A DNA stretch of 64,000 bases from contig JARLHY010000052.1 in assembly GCA_031292015.1 (NCBI GenBank), positions 8,000 to 71,999 of the forward strand, in the 5' to 3' direction. Of this stretch, positions 8,752 to 18,691 are shown piece after piece; the stretch's first letter is position 1; every line of letters starts with the position of its first letter. The position numbers and the translations under genes were made by a program. Under the pieces are notes generated by a model. It saw only the letters and a list, made by a program, of their open reading frames with translations, was not told the DNA's origin and did no database searches. The stretch is from Negativicutes bacterium (GTDB lineage: Bacteria > Bacillota_C > Negativicutes > Sporomusales_B > JARLHX01).

Positions 8752-9066
8752 ATGACCAACTTCAGCAGAATCCTTGTTTTCTGTTTGACCGCTGCGTTCT
8801 GTCTGGTTCCCCTGATTGCCTCCGCCGCCGTCCCCCAAAGCGTGAACTTCGCGGGAACCGTCCGCTATGTTGCGCTTGAGGGCGGATTCTGGGGAATTGT
8901 CTCTGCCGAGGGTGCCCACTACCAGCCGATCAATCTGGAACCGGACTTCAAGCAGGACGGTCTCGCGGTACGGGTCGCAGCAACACCGGTCATCCGCCCA
9001 AGTATTCATATGTGGGGCACCACCATCGAAATAACATCCATAACCAAACTGGAAACCGATAAATAA
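8752..9066 (+). CDS. Small exported protein of unknown function
   Basis: A 104-residue protein with an N-terminal signal peptide (hydrophobic core about residues 7-25, likely cleavage after IASAA). The mature part of about 80 residues is rich in beta-type segments and contains EGGFWGIVSAEG and HMWGTTIEI. It resembles small exported OB-fold-like proteins, but I cannot name the family. ATG follows an AGGAGG site at 8739-8744. It lies 53 bases after the dehydratase stop and may be the last gene of that operon, ending at the terminator at 9081-9112. Confidence 0.75.
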   Translation: MTNFSRILVFCLTAAFCLVPLIASAAVPQSVNFAGTVRYVALEGGFWGIVSAEGAHYQPINLEPDFKQDGLAVRVAATPVIRPSIHMWGTTIEITSITKLETDK

Positions 9067-9080
9067 CCCCCGAAATCCAT

Positions 9081-9112
9081 AAAAAAGACAGGTCGATAGA
9101 CCTGTCTTTTTT
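9081..9112. terminator. Bidirectional intrinsic terminator
   Basis: A perfect 14-bp stem with a GATA loop; A-run on the left and T-run on the right. It lies between convergent genes (8752-9066 on plus, 9137-10777 on minus) and can stop transcription from both sides. Confidence 0.9.
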
Positions 9113-9136
9113 GCTGAGCAATTCAGGCGACAGTGT

Positions 9137-10777
9137 TTAGAAATTTTCCCTGTCGTCGATTTTAAAGACATTGGCGTGGCGGTCAAGGGATAGGGCAATG
9201 TCGTCGAGGCTGTCGGCCGAGGACCCGATGTTTTTCAGCAGCAGCCTGAGCTTCTGCACCTCGACCTCCAGACTGTTGATTTTGTCTCCGTAGGGAATCG
9301 GCAGATTGGCGGGGTCGACGTCACTATACCTAAAGTCGTGACTCCTGGGGCTCAGGCTGTGGGTTAGCGCTTCGACCCTGTCCAGCAGCGCGTTGAACCG
9401 CTCAAGGTCTTCGTACTGCTTATCGGCGATGGTTCTTTCAATCAACAATTCCAGCCGGAAGAAAGTCTGCTGAAGTTCGTGGATAAGGCTGTTTCCTGCG
9501 GCCAGCGTCTCGGTCTGCTGGGGGGAAGCCCGGCGGAGCATCTCGATGCTGCTCTCGATCCCCTTTAGTGAGCGCTCGGACTCGGTGATATCGATAAGCA
9601 GGCGCTGGGACGCCTCTTTCAACTTGGTGGAGCTCCCCAGAATCCGGCCGATCATCAGGGCGAAATTGTTGAGCATGGCGTTAAAGGCACTGCCCAAGGC
9701 CTTGAATTCATCGTCATGCGAGTAGTCGAGTTTGGCTGAAAGATCGCCGCTCTGAGCCCGGCGCATGGTCTGGACAAAGCCGTTGATCGGCTTGGAAAAA
9801 CTGGAGGAGAGGACAAAAGCAAGCAGAGAAGAGATTCCGACTGCAGCCAGCAGCATAAGTATCAGGCTTTCCGACAGCCGGCGGGTGGTGTTGAAGATCT
9901 CCGACTGATAGGCTCCGGTGACGATGTACCAGTTCCAGGGTTCGTAATAGATGTACTGGGCGATTTTCTTCCGGCCGTCCTGCTCGTAGACGATGGAACC
10001 GTTTTTTCGCTGGAGAATTTCCTGGGCCCAGGGATGCTCGGCAATGTTCTGGCCCTGCAGCGTCGGATGAATGATGAGGGTTCCTTCCGGATCCATGACG
10101 AAAACATAACCCGTGTCGCCGACCACAATGTTCCTGATAGCGTTGATCAGCTCGTACTCCTGCTCCCTGCGGCCAAGAACGAAAGCACCGATCATACCTC
10201 CCGATGCGTCGCGGATCGGCTGGTAAACCGTGGCCCACATCGCGCCCTCGACGTTAGCCCGGCCAAGATAGGGAAGACCCTGGATCAGTCTTTTATAAAC
10301 CGGTCCGGCGGGGTCGAGAATAGTGTTCATGATTCGCGAGCCGTCAGGCTTGCGGACATTGGTGCTCACCCGGATAAAGGTATTGCCCTGCAACTGAAAA
10401 ATGGTACAGCCGATATTCTCCTTTTCGATCAGCCTGTCCACCAGAGTGAAATCGCCGGTGATTTTCTGGTTGCCGATCGACCAGGTAGGCAGGCTGTATC
10501 CGGCCAGGTTGACCATATGATCATAATCGAAGGAGCTTGCGCCCCGCAGCCCCAGCTCTTCCGTTAAAAAGGATGCGCTGCTCTGCAGCCACAGCGACAG
10601 TACTTTCTGCTGAATATCCACCATGTTATAGATGCCTTTATTGATATTGGCAATAGTTTCTTCGTTTTGGCGCGAGATCTTCTCGGAGATCAGATAGTAG
10701 CTGAAGCTGCCGATGATGATCAGAGGAATCACCGAAGCCAGGACAAACCAGATAAACAGGCGGGTGCGGATCCTCAA
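9137..10777 (-). CDS. Cache-HAMP transmembrane sensor without a recognisable output domain
   Basis: A 546-residue protein with a first membrane helix (about residues 8-30), a large extracytoplasmic Cache-type sensor (about 35-300, with GYVFVMDPEGTLIIHP near 222-237), a second membrane helix (about 305-330) and a HAMP linker (about 330-385). This is the layout of a chemoreceptor or sensor kinase. The final 160 residues look like coiled coil, but I see neither the chemoreceptor signalling tip, nor histidine-kinase H/N/G boxes, nor GGDEF/EAL/HD motifs. The start is TTG with GGGAGGA 7 bases upstream. It is divergent from the CBS/sigma-54 activator and shares its promoter region. The signal and partner are unknown. 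Confidence 0.8.
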   Translation of the reverse strand: MRIRTRLFIWFVLASVIPLIIIGSFSYYLISEKISRQNEETIANINKGIYNMVDIQQKVLSLWLQSSASFLTEELGLRGASSFDYDHMVNLAGYSLPTWSIGNQKITGDFTLVDRLIEKENIGCTIFQLQGNTFIRVSTNVRKPDGSRIMNTILDPAGPVYKRLIQGLPYLGRANVEGAMWATVYQPIRDASGGMIGAFVLGRREQEYELINAIRNIVVGDTGYVFVMDPEGTLIIHPTLQGQNIAEHPWAQEILQRKNGSIVYEQDGRKKIAQYIYYEPWNWYIVTGAYQSEIFNTTRRLSESLILMLLAAVGISSLLAFVLSSSFSKPINGFVQTMRRAQSGDLSAKLDYSHDDEFKALGSAFNAMLNNFALMIGRILGSSTKLKEASQRLLIDITESERSLKGIESSIEMLRRASPQQTETLAAGNSLIHELQQTFFRLELLIERTIADKQYEDLERFNALLDRVEALTHSLSPRSHDFRYSDVDPANLPIPYGDKINSLEVEVQKLRLLLKNIGSSADSLDDIALSLDRHANVFKIDDRENF

Positions 10778-10827
10778 GTCGATTTCCTCCCTTCACAGCG
10801 AAAGCGGCAGTTCAACACGTTAACTAC

Positions 10828-10856
10828 ATTATACAATCTTGGCAATATAGGAACAA
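10828..10856 (-). promoter_or_regulatory. Promoter of the Cache-HAMP gene
   Basis: On the minus strand TTGTTC (10851-10856), a 17-base spacer and TATAAT (10828-10833) form a good sigma-A promoter about 50 bases ahead of the TTG start. Confidence 0.6.
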
Positions 10857-10909
10857 TCTACCGGATATGATAAAATAAAAATAAATAACGGCGATCGGGA
10901 GGTGCCATT

Positions 10910-12268
10910 TTGCGCATACGGTTGGTCATGGACTGTCTGTTCACCATATGTTCCAGCAGAGAACCGGTGCAAGCCGCCGTGCGGAAAATGGCCCAGGAAA
11001 AACAACCCTATCTTGTAGTCGTCGATGATAAAAACAAATATCGCGGCGTCCTGATGGCTGTGGACATACTGACCGGAGCGGCCGGCACCGATGCCACGGT
11101 GGAGACGTTGGTCCGTTCCATTGCCCCGGTGCAGGAAAACGACCCAATCGCCCTGCTGAAAAAGGCCGACAGTGATTTTATTCCGGTGGTCAACCAGGAT
11201 CAAAACGTTGTGGGCATCATCAATCTCAAAAGTCTGCTGGAATATCTGCCGGAGGTGCTGGCCGACGGCGGAAAGTCGCGGACCTTCACCTTCGACCGAC
11301 ACCTCAGTTCAAAGTACACCATCGACGATATCATTGGCCAGAGCCGGGAAATACTGCAACTGAAAGAAAAAATCATCGCCGCGGCCAAAACGAAATCCAC
11401 AGTGCTGATCCTGGGCGAGACAGGAACAGGCAAGGAACTTGTCGCCCATGCCATCCATCGCCTCAGCGACCGTCGCCATCAGCCCTTTGTCCGGATGAAC
11501 TGCGCCACCATTCCCGAGAATCTGCTGGAATCGGAACTTTTCGGCTACGAACCGGGCGCTTTCACCGGAGCGATTAAAGGCGGTCACGCCGGAAAGTTCG
11601 AAACAGCCGACGGTGGCGCCATCTTTCTCGACGAGATCGGCGATATGCCCCAGGCTCTTCAGGCCAAGATCCTGCGGGTGCTGCAGGAGAAGGAAGTGGA
11701 GAAGATCGGCAGTCGCGCCCCGGTGCCTGTCGATGTAAGGGTCATTGCAGCGACCCACTGCAATCTGCTGGAACTGGTGCAGACCGGCAAATTCCGCCAG
11801 GACCTGTATTACCGTCTCCATGTCATCCCGGTCTATGTTCCGCCCCTGCGTGACCGTCGCGAGGATATCGTTCTTCTGGTGGATTTCTTTTCAGCAAAAT
11901 TTACCGCCGAACTTGGGGTGGAGAGACCGCGAATCGAGCGACAGCTGTTGACCGACATGCTCGACTACGACTGGCCGGGCAATGTGCGGGAACTGGCCAA
12001 CGTTCTTGAGGCGGCGGTCAGTATGTCCGGCGGCATCATCACCCGTGAACATTGGCAGCGACCTCCTTTCTCCGGTGATCTGCGGCCGACGGAGCGCTCG
12101 GAAGACGGCTCGCTGCTCAGGTTTCATGCCGATGAGGCTGAACGGGAGGCCATCGTCAGCGCCATCAAACAGTACCGCGGTAACAAGATAAAAATATCCG
12201 AGGCCCTGGGAATATCCCGCAGCAGCCTTTACAACAAGCTGCGAAAATATAATATCGATCTGAACTGA
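10910..12268 (+). CDS. Sigma-54-dependent activator with N-terminal CBS domains
   Basis: A 452-residue enhancer-binding protein: two CBS repeats (about residues 1-115), an AAA+ domain with Walker A GETGTGKE near 169, the sigma-54-contacting GAFTGA near 219 and DEIGDMPQ near 240, and a C-terminal Fis-type helix-turn-helix ([16 protein letters not shown]) ending the protein. The CBS pair probably senses an adenosyl nucleotide or related ligand. The start is TTG at 10910 after GGGAGGTG. A consensus -24/-12 promoter lies 120 bases after its stop, ahead of the OFA transporter/CoA-transferase operon, so that operon is its probable target. Confidence 0.93.
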   Translation: MRIRLVMDCLFTICSSREPVQAAVRKMAQEKQPYLVVVDDKNKYRGVLMAVDILTGAAGTDATVETLVRSIAPVQENDPIALLKKADSDFIPVVNQDQNVVGIINLKSLLEYLPEVLADGGKSRTFTFDRHLSSKYTIDDIIGQSREILQLKEKIIAAAKTKSTVLILGETGTGKELVAHAIHRLSDRRHQPFVRMNCATIPENLLESELFGYEPGAFTGAIKGGHAGKFETADGGAIFLDEIGDMPQALQAKILRVLQEKEVEKIGSRAPVPVDVRVIAATHCNLLELVQTGKFRQDLYYRLHVIPVYVPPLRDRREDIVLLVDFFSAKFTAELGVERPRIERQLLTDMLDYDWPGNVRELANVLEAAVSMSGGIITREHWQRPPFSGDLRPTERSEDGSLLRFHADEAEREAIVSAIKQYRGNKIKISEALGISRSSLYNKLRKYNIDLN

Positions 12269-12302
12269 CTCTCCTAGTGAGGAGGGTCGGTTATTTTTTT
12301 TT
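12265..12302 (+). terminator. Terminator of the sigma-54 activator gene
   Basis: An 11-bp stem (12265-12275 with 12280-12290, two G-T pairs) and an AGTG loop, followed by a long T-run. It overlaps the stop codon region of the activator gene. Confidence 0.88.
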
Positions 12303-12388
12303 GCCTGAATGTCAAAATAATTGCACAATAATCCAGCAAATTACACAGCCTGCTTTCAGTCACCTCCCGGAACCAGCGGCCTTTACAC

Positions 12389-12405
12389 TTGGCACGGAGC
12401 TTGCA
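12389..12405 (+). promoter_or_regulatory. Sigma-54 (-24/-12) promoter
   Basis: TTGGCACGGAGCTTGCA matches the sigma-54 consensus, with the invariant GG at 12391-12392 and GC at 12403-12404 separated by 10 bases. It sits 43 bases before the OFA transporter start and directly downstream of a sigma-54 activator gene. The upstream activator site was not identified. Confidence 0.93.
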
Positions 12406-12447
12406 TTTATAATATGCAACCGGTAAAAAAGTAGGAGGTATGCAAAA

Positions 12448-13680
12448 ATGAACGTAAACCGCTGGCTGGTCCTGTTCGCAAGTTTGGTCATCAATCTCTG
12501 CATCGGCTCCGCTTATGCCTGGAGCGTCTTCCAACGGCCGCTCATCAGCCTGTTCCAGTGGTCCACCAGCGAGGCGTCGCTGGCTTTCACCCTGTCGCTG
12601 TCCCTGGTGCCGCTGGCCATGATCGTCGCCGGTAAAGTCCAGGATCAGAAAGGCCCCAAATTCGTCATCTTTACCGGCGGCATTATTTTCGGCGCCGGTA
12701 TTATCGGCGCCGGCTTCACCCAATCCCTGACCCACATCTATCTCACCTATGGCGTGCTGGGAGGCATAGGCATCGGCGTAATCTACGCCTGCACCGTGGC
12801 CAACACTGTCAAATGGTTCCCGGACAAACGGGGACTGGCCTCCGGCCTGGTTGTCGCCGGTTTTGGATCAGGAGCAGTGCTTCTTGCGCCCGTCGCCGCC
12901 GGTCTTATTCAGTCATACGGGGTTTTGGCTTCGTTCCAGTATCTGGGTGTCGCCTACCTTGTAACCATTTGCCTGGCCGTTCAGTTCGTCCATGTAGCGC
13001 CGGCCGGCTACAGGCCGCCGGGCTGGACTCCGCCGGCGCCGGCGGCGAACAGCAATTCCCTCGATACAGGCGTTGACAAAGGCTGGAAGGAAATGCTGGC
13101 TGACCCGATGTTCTATGTTTTATGGTGCATGTACACCATCGGTACTATTTCAGGCCTGATGATCATTGGCCACGCCGCCCCCATCGGTCAGGAACTGGTG
13201 AAACTCACCCCGCAAGCCGCCGCCCTGGCCCTTAGTTTTCTGGCCCTGTCCAACGGCATCGGCCGCATAGCCTGGGGCTGGATTTCCGATAAGATCGGCC
13301 GTTACCCGGCCTGCATGGCCATGTATGTTATTATCGGCGTCACCATGTTCATGATCGGCGGGGCTTCCAGCTTCGGCTCGTTCGTCGCCGCGCTGATGGC
13401 CATCGGACTCTGTTTCGGCGGCTTCATGGGCATATTCCCGTCCATCACCGCCGACATGTTCGGGTCGAAAAACCTGGGTATGAACTACGGTATCATTTTC
13501 ACCGCCTACGGTACGGCGGCGTTTATCGGGCCGCGGCTCGCCGCCCGGATCAAGGAAATCAACAGCGGCGACTATACCCAGGCGTTCCTGATCGCGGCGG
13601 GGCTCAGCATCGGCGGCGTCCTGCTGACCCTTATCGCCCAGTACCGGCGCAAGCGCGTTCAGGCACCGGTGACGGCCTGA
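12448..13680 (+). CDS. MFS transporter, oxalate/formate antiporter (OFA) family
   Basis: A 410-residue, 12-helix major facilitator. The N-terminal signature (NLCIGSAYAWSVFQRPL near 16-32) and the second-half GRIAWGWISDKIGR near 271-284 are typical of OFA-family carriers, which move small mono- or dicarboxylates such as oxalate, formate, lactate or pyruvate. ATG follows GGAGGT. It is the first gene behind the sigma-54 promoter, and two CoA-transferase subunits follow, so the imported acid is probably activated by CoA transfer. The exact substrate is not deducible. Confidence 0.88.
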   Translation: MNVNRWLVLFASLVINLCIGSAYAWSVFQRPLISLFQWSTSEASLAFTLSLSLVPLAMIVAGKVQDQKGPKFVIFTGGIIFGAGIIGAGFTQSLTHIYLTYGVLGGIGIGVIYACTVANTVKWFPDKRGLASGLVVAGFGSGAVLLAPVAAGLIQSYGVLASFQYLGVAYLVTICLAVQFVHVAPAGYRPPGWTPPAPAANSNSLDTGVDKGWKEMLADPMFYVLWCMYTIGTISGLMIIGHAAPIGQELVKLTPQAAALALSFLALSNGIGRIAWGWISDKIGRYPACMAMYVIIGVTMFMIGGASSFGSFVAALMAIGLCFGGFMGIFPSITADMFGSKNLGMNYGIIFTAYGTAAFIGPRLAARIKEINSGDYTQAFLIAAGLSIGGVLLTLIAQYRRKRVQAPVTA

Positions 13681-13711
13681 ACAAACGACATTGATTACAG
13701 GAGGAATTTGC

Positions 13712-14437
13712 ATGAACAAAGTTACGACACTTGATGAAGTCATGGAAAAGGTCCGCGACGGCATGACCATTGGTCTGGGCGGCTTTCTGGGGGTCGGGGC
13801 GCCGCTGAAAGCAGTACAGCAGCTGATTGAACGAAAGATCAAGAACATAACCCTTGTCTCGGTGGTTAACGCCCATCCCCTGGCCGGCGGCAGCTTCGAT
13901 ATAGCCCCGCTGTTCAAAAACAGGCAGGTCAGAAAGTTCATCTGTTCCCACAATGGGACTTGCCCGGAAGCTGTGGCGGCCTACCGCGACGGCGATCTGG
14001 AAGTCGAATTTTTTCCAATGGGAACATGGACCGAAAAGCTCCGGGCCGGCGGAGCCGGACTGGGCGGAGTACTGACTCCCACAGGGGTGGGGACGCTGAT
14101 GGAGAAAGGCAAGGAAAAGATGACCATCAACGGCAGGGAATATCTGCTGGAAATGCCGCTCAGGGTGGAAATCGCCTTTATCAAGGGCTACCGGGGCGAC
14201 CCATACGGAAATATCGAATACCGCGGCGTCTCCTTGAATTCCAATCCGGTACTGGCCATGGCTGCCGACTCCACCGCCGCCGAAGTCGACGAGATCGTTG
14301 CTGTCGGCGACATCCCTCCCGCCAGCGTCGGCACCCCCGGCATCTTCGTTAAAAGCCTCTATCCTGGCTACAGCTATGATGAGCACCAAAAACTGCTTGG
14401 CGACTACTGGGCCAAAGTAGGCCAGCTAAAACTTTAA
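13712..14437 (+). CDS. 3-oxoacid/acyl CoA-transferase, alpha subunit
   Basis: A 241-residue family I CoA-transferase A subunit. The N-terminal MTIGLGGFLGVGAPLKAV (about residues 18-35) is the glycine-rich CoA-binding region, and the length fits the AtoD/ScoA type. The complex moves CoA from a donor such as acetyl-CoA to a short-chain acid. The start is ATG at 13712, 7 bases after AGGAGGAA; a longer frame from 13691 would include that ribosome-binding site. It is 31 bases after the transporter and is followed by the beta subunit. Confidence 0.9.
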   Translation: MNKVTTLDEVMEKVRDGMTIGLGGFLGVGAPLKAVQQLIERKIKNITLVSVVNAHPLAGGSFDIAPLFKNRQVRKFICSHNGTCPEAVAAYRDGDLEVEFFPMGTWTEKLRAGGAGLGGVLTPTGVGTLMEKGKEKMTINGREYLLEMPLRVEIAFIKGYRGDPYGNIEYRGVSLNSNPVLAMAADSTAAEVDEIVAVGDIPPASVGTPGIFVKSLYPGYSYDEHQKLLGDYWAKVGQLKL

Positions 14438-14463
14438 CAGTTAAAACAAGGAGGTAACAGCAT

Positions 14464-15126
14464 ATGGATTACCGGGAGCAGATAGCCCGGCGGGCGGCAC
14501 TGGAACTAAAAGACGGGGAAGTGGTGAACCTCGGTTTCGGCATGCCGACAGGAGCGGCCAACTTCATTCCCCCGGGCGTGAACGTTATTTTGCAATCGGA
14601 AAACGGCTGCCTGATGTTTGGCCCCACACCAAAAATAGGGGCTCACGACGCCGATGTCGCCAACGCCGGCGGACAGCCGATAACCCTGAAGACCGGCGCC
14701 TCATTGTTTGACTTGTCGCTATCCTTCTCGATCATCCGCGGCGGTCATGTCGACGCTACGATCCTCGGCGCGCTGGAAGTGGACCAGGAAGGCAACATCG
14801 CCAACTGGGCCATGCCGGTCGCCCCAGGCAAATATTCCCCCGGAATGGGCGGGGCGATGGATTTGTGCGTCGGCGCCCGCAAGGTTGTCGCCGTGCTGCA
14901 GCACACCGACAAAAAAGGGGAATCCAAAATTCTGAAACAATGCACTCTCCCGCTGACCGGAAAAGGGGTGGTGGATGTCATCATTACCGACAAGGCGGTC
15001 TTTCATGTCAACAAAGACGGTTTGGTGCTGAAGGAGGTGGCGGACGGAATGAGCGCAGAGGATATCAGAGCCATCACCGAAGCATCCTTTACCGTAGCCC
15101 CGGATCTTTGCGAATATCGGCTCTGA
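14464..15126 (+). CDS. 3-oxoacid/acyl CoA-transferase, beta subunit
   Basis: A 220-residue family I CoA-transferase B subunit, AtoA/ScoB type. The catalytic glutamate lies in SENG near residues 44-47, preceded by the NLGFGMPTG substrate loop at about 20-28. It works with the preceding alpha subunit. ATG follows AAGGAGGTAAC. Substrate preference (acetoacetate, butyrate, propionate) cannot be told from sequence; the sigma-54 control and OFA carrier suggest utilisation of an external short-chain acid. Confidence 0.92.
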   Translation: MDYREQIARRAALELKDGEVVNLGFGMPTGAANFIPPGVNVILQSENGCLMFGPTPKIGAHDADVANAGGQPITLKTGASLFDLSLSFSIIRGGHVDATILGALEVDQEGNIANWAMPVAPGKYSPGMGGAMDLCVGARKVVAVLQHTDKKGESKILKQCTLPLTGKGVVDVIITDKAVFHVNKDGLVLKEVADGMSAEDIRAITEASFTVAPDLCEYRL

Positions 15127-15150
15127 ATCCGGGCCGTATTCGCAAAGATC
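15103..15150 (+). repeat. Inverted repeat spanning the CoA-transferase stop codon
   Basis: Arms 15103-15116 and 15137-15150 are a perfect 14-bp inverted repeat with a 20-base loop. The left arm lies in the last codons of the beta-subunit gene. With no T-run it is not itself a terminator, but it may stack with the terminator 12 bases later. Confidence 0.65.
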
Positions 15151-15161
15151 CTATCGAATAG

Positions 15162-15203
15162 ACGGAAGAAAAGCCCGCGCAGCGCCGCGGGCTTTTCTTC
15201 CGT
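15162..15203 (+). terminator. Strong terminator of the CoA-transferase operon
   Basis: A perfect 18-bp stem (15162-15179 with 15186-15203) around a 6-base loop, with an A-rich and T-rich lower stem, as in bidirectional intrinsic terminators. Confidence 0.88.
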
Positions 15204-15278
15204 TCTGCCGCGTAACCATTGGGCCGGCCGGCGACTATAATAATTTAACAGCAAAACTTGATGAAGGAGTAGATTTCC

Positions 15279-15578
15279 ATGGAATCCTCCCTCGCCGAAA
15301 GCCGACAGGCGCTGGTTGATCTGGTGGCGGCAAACCTTCCGGTAAACACCGCTCTATTGTTTCGCCGGGCCAGAAGAATTGCGCTGTGCAACAGCACCCT
15401 GGCCGCGGCCGAAGGCAACGCCATCGCCCTGTTCGCGATGTTCGTACTGCAGGAAATCCTCGCCCAGCAGGCGCTGAACCCGATAGCCAACCTCACCAAT
15501 ATCGTCCTGATCACCAATAGTATCGCCGCCCTCAATATCGACATGTCGGTGCTGAGTGTGCCCAATACCAACTTTTGA
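15279..15578 (+). CDS. Small protein of unknown function (99 aa)
   Basis: I do not recognise this protein. It starts at ATG 15279 with GAAGGAG about 9 bases upstream and uses codons like its neighbours (third positions mostly G or C), so it looks real. The sequence is mostly alpha-helical and apolar from about residue 40, with no signal peptide, and ends in a conserved-looking LSVPNTNF. It stands alone between two terminators, so it is probably monocistronic. Confidence 0.65.
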   Translation: MESSLAESRQALVDLVAANLPVNTALLFRRARRIALCNSTLAAAEGNAIALFAMFVLQEILAQQALNPIANLTNIVLITNSIAALNIDMSVLSVPNTNF

Positions 15579-15673
15579 GATCTGCCGATAACCAGCCCGA
15601 GGAAAAGAGTGACAAAATCGACTGTCGCGGAAAAAGTGAGACTTAACACAACCAGATGGTATAATAAAACCCG

Positions 15674-15705
15674 GGCCCGCGGCGTAAAACGCCGGCGGGC
15701 CTTTC
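15674..15705 (+). terminator. GC-rich hairpin after the 99-aa gene
   Basis: An 11-bp stem with one bulged G (15674-15684 with 15690-15701), loop TAAAA, then only three T residues. It is the only structure seen in the non-coding stretch 15579-15863; it probably terminates the small gene's transcript. Confidence 0.6.
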
Positions 15706-15863
15706 GCGTTGACGCGGCGGCTTCTCGCAGGATGCCGCAGGTTTAGCAACGGCCGGTTTTGCACATACTATCCATAATAACCACTGGTTTCCAAAATATA
15801 AGCAGTCTTCCGGTGATACTAATTTTCACCGGATTGAAGGGTTTTTCTGCCACAAATCGAAAA

Positions 15864-15879
15864 CTATACCAAGGTATAG
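15864..15879. promoter_or_regulatory. Palindrome next to the aminotransferase ribosome-binding site
   Basis: CTATACC-aa-GGTATAG, a perfect 7-bp inverted repeat directly before AGGAGGTG. The position suggests a repressor operator or a translation-control hairpin. Only the symmetry supports it. Confidence 0.4.
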
Positions 15880-15893
15880 AGGAGGTGCTGGTT

Positions 15894-17147
<1,254 letters not shown>

Positions 17148-17159
17148 GGAGGGTTTTAG

Positions 17160-17597
17160 ATGCCATACGTAGAAGTTACATTGCCGGTAAAGGCCGATCC
17201 GTCGGAGATATATCCCATTCTCAAAGATATGGAGAAATACCCTGAATTCATGCACGACCTTGTCAGTGTGGAAGTCCTGGAACGGCAGGAAGCCGCCACG
17301 GTCACCAAATGGGTGTCCAACGTCGATGGCCGGATCATCCGCTGGACCGAACAGGACATCTTTGACGATGGAAAAATGCATATCGCCTATCGCCAGATCG
17401 AAGGTGATCTGAAGAAATTCGAAGGTGAATGGGTCCTGACCCCCATTGACGGCGGCACCGAAATAAAACTTACCGTGGATTTCGAGTTCGGCATCCCGAT
17501 GATCGCCGGGCTTCTAAACCCGATATTGAAGAAGAAAGTGCGCGTAAACAGTGAAAATATGCTAAAAGCCATCAAAGACCGATTGGAAAACCCTTAA
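17160..17597 (+). CDS. SRPBCC/COQ10-like (polyketide cyclase fold) protein
   Basis: A 145-residue single-domain protein of the START/SRPBCC superfamily: it opens with VTLPVKADPSEIYPILKDME and has WTEQDIF and EGEWVLTPIDGGTEI typical of the COQ10/cyclase-like group that binds hydrophobic ligands in a helix-grip fold. No catalytic motif can be assigned. The ATG is preceded by AAGGAGG that overlaps the aminotransferase stop, so the two genes form an operon and translation is probably coupled. The ligand is unknown. Confidence 0.8.
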   Translation: MPYVEVTLPVKADPSEIYPILKDMEKYPEFMHDLVSVEVLERQEAATVTKWVSNVDGRIIRWTEQDIFDDGKMHIAYRQIEGDLKKFEGEWVLTPIDGGTEIKLTVDFEFGIPMIAGLLNPILKKKVRVNSENMLKAIKDRLENP

Positions 17598-17719
17598 ACG
17601 CCTGTTGTTAAAAATCAGCAAATTCCGTATAATAATCTATAACGCACAAAAAAGGAGGGGACGCTGACTTTCAAGCATACTTATCGTGATCCTGACTGTA
17701 TAATATAATATAGAAGCAA

Positions 17720-17737
17720 ATTTCGCCTAAGCGAAAT
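17720..17737. promoter_or_regulatory. Inverted repeat in the htpX leader
   Basis: ATTTCGC-ctaa-GCGAAAT, a perfect 7-bp inverted repeat immediately before the htpX ribosome-binding site (TGGAGG) and about 15 bases after a TATAAT-like box at 17699-17704. It may be an operator or a translation-blocking hairpin; the regulator is unknown. Confidence 0.45.
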
Positions 17738-17750
17738 GGAGGTCGGTTGA

Positions 17751-18614
17751 ATGAATTCATTCAAAACAACCATATTATTGGCCGCCTTGACAGGGATACT
17801 TCTGGCTGTGGGCGCGTTTTTCGGCGGGACCCGCGGCATGAGTTTTATGCTGGTGATTTCTATTCTGATGAACTTCGTCAGTTACTGGTATAGCGACAAG
17901 ATCGTCCTCAGCATGTACGGAGCGAGGGAAGTATCGCCCCAGCAGGCGCCGGACCTGATCCGGATGGTTTCCAGCCTGGCCCAGAAAGCCAAATTGCCGA
18001 TGCCGAAAGTTTACATCCTTGACACCGACGTTCCTAATGCCTTCGCCACCGGCCGGGACCCTGAACACGCCGCCGTTGCAGTAACCACCGGAATCATGCG
18101 GGCCCTGACCTTTGAAGAGCTCGAAGGAGTGCTGGCCCACGAACTCGGCCATGTCCGCAACCGCGACACCCTGATCAGCACCGTTGTCGCGACCATCGCC
18201 GGCGTAATCACCATGATCGCCCATATCGCCCAGTGGGCCGCCATCTTCGGCGGACGCAGCGATGATGAGGGCGAAGGTTTCGGTGGAATCCTGGAAATGA
18301 TCTTCCTCATTGTGCTGGCACCATTAGCCGCCACCCTGATCCAGCTCGGTATTTCCCGCTCCCGGGAATACCAGGCCGATGAAACAGGCGGTCTCGTGTC
18401 CGGCAATCCTCTGGCCCTGGCCAGCGCCCTGAAAAAGATCGAATATTACGCTCAGAACCGGGTGTTGCCTGAGGCCACTCCCGCCACGTCCCACATGTTC
18501 ATCATCAACCCCCTCAGCGGCGCCGGGAGTTGGGTGTCCAGCCTTTTCAGCACCCACCCGCCCACCGAGGAACGGATCGCCCGCCTGCAGCAGCTTGCCA
18601 AACGCGGCCGCTAG
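17751..18614 (+). CDS. htpX: Membrane zinc metalloprotease HtpX
   Basis: A 287-residue integral-membrane M48 protease. It has two N-terminal membrane helices (about 5-25 and 28-50), the zinc motif HELGH near residue 129, a second membrane pair (about 145-165 and 180-200) and the third zinc ligand in [10 protein letters not shown] near 203-212. HtpX degrades damaged membrane proteins, with its active site facing the cytoplasm. The start is ATG 17751 after TGGAGG. The gene stands alone and is followed by a terminator. Confidence 0.95.
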   Translation: MNSFKTTILLAALTGILLAVGAFFGGTRGMSFMLVISILMNFVSYWYSDKIVLSMYGAREVSPQQAPDLIRMVSSLAQKAKLPMPKVYILDTDVPNAFATGRDPEHAAVAVTTGIMRALTFEELEGVLAHELGHVRNRDTLISTVVATIAGVITMIAHIAQWAAIFGGRSDDEGEGFGGILEMIFLIVLAPLAATLIQLGISRSREYQADETGGLVSGNPLALASALKKIEYYAQNRVLPEATPATSHMFIINPLSGAGSWVSSLFSTHPPTEERIARLQQLAKRGR

Positions 18615-18622
18615 AGATTTCC

Positions 18623-18652
18623 ACACTCCTGAAACCAGGGGTGTTTTTTTTT
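18623..18652 (+). terminator. Terminator after htpX
   Basis: A 9-bp stem acactcctg/caggggtgt with one G-T pair and an AAAC loop, followed by nine T residues. Confidence 0.88.
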
Positions 18653-18691
18653 ACATGAAAAGGCGCGGGAATGGCGGTTGCGCCCACTGTT

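Noticed and set aside
15759..15893. Longer N-terminus for the class III aminotransferase
   Set aside because: No ribosome-binding site, non-family residues, and it spans the palindrome and the real AGGAGGTG site.
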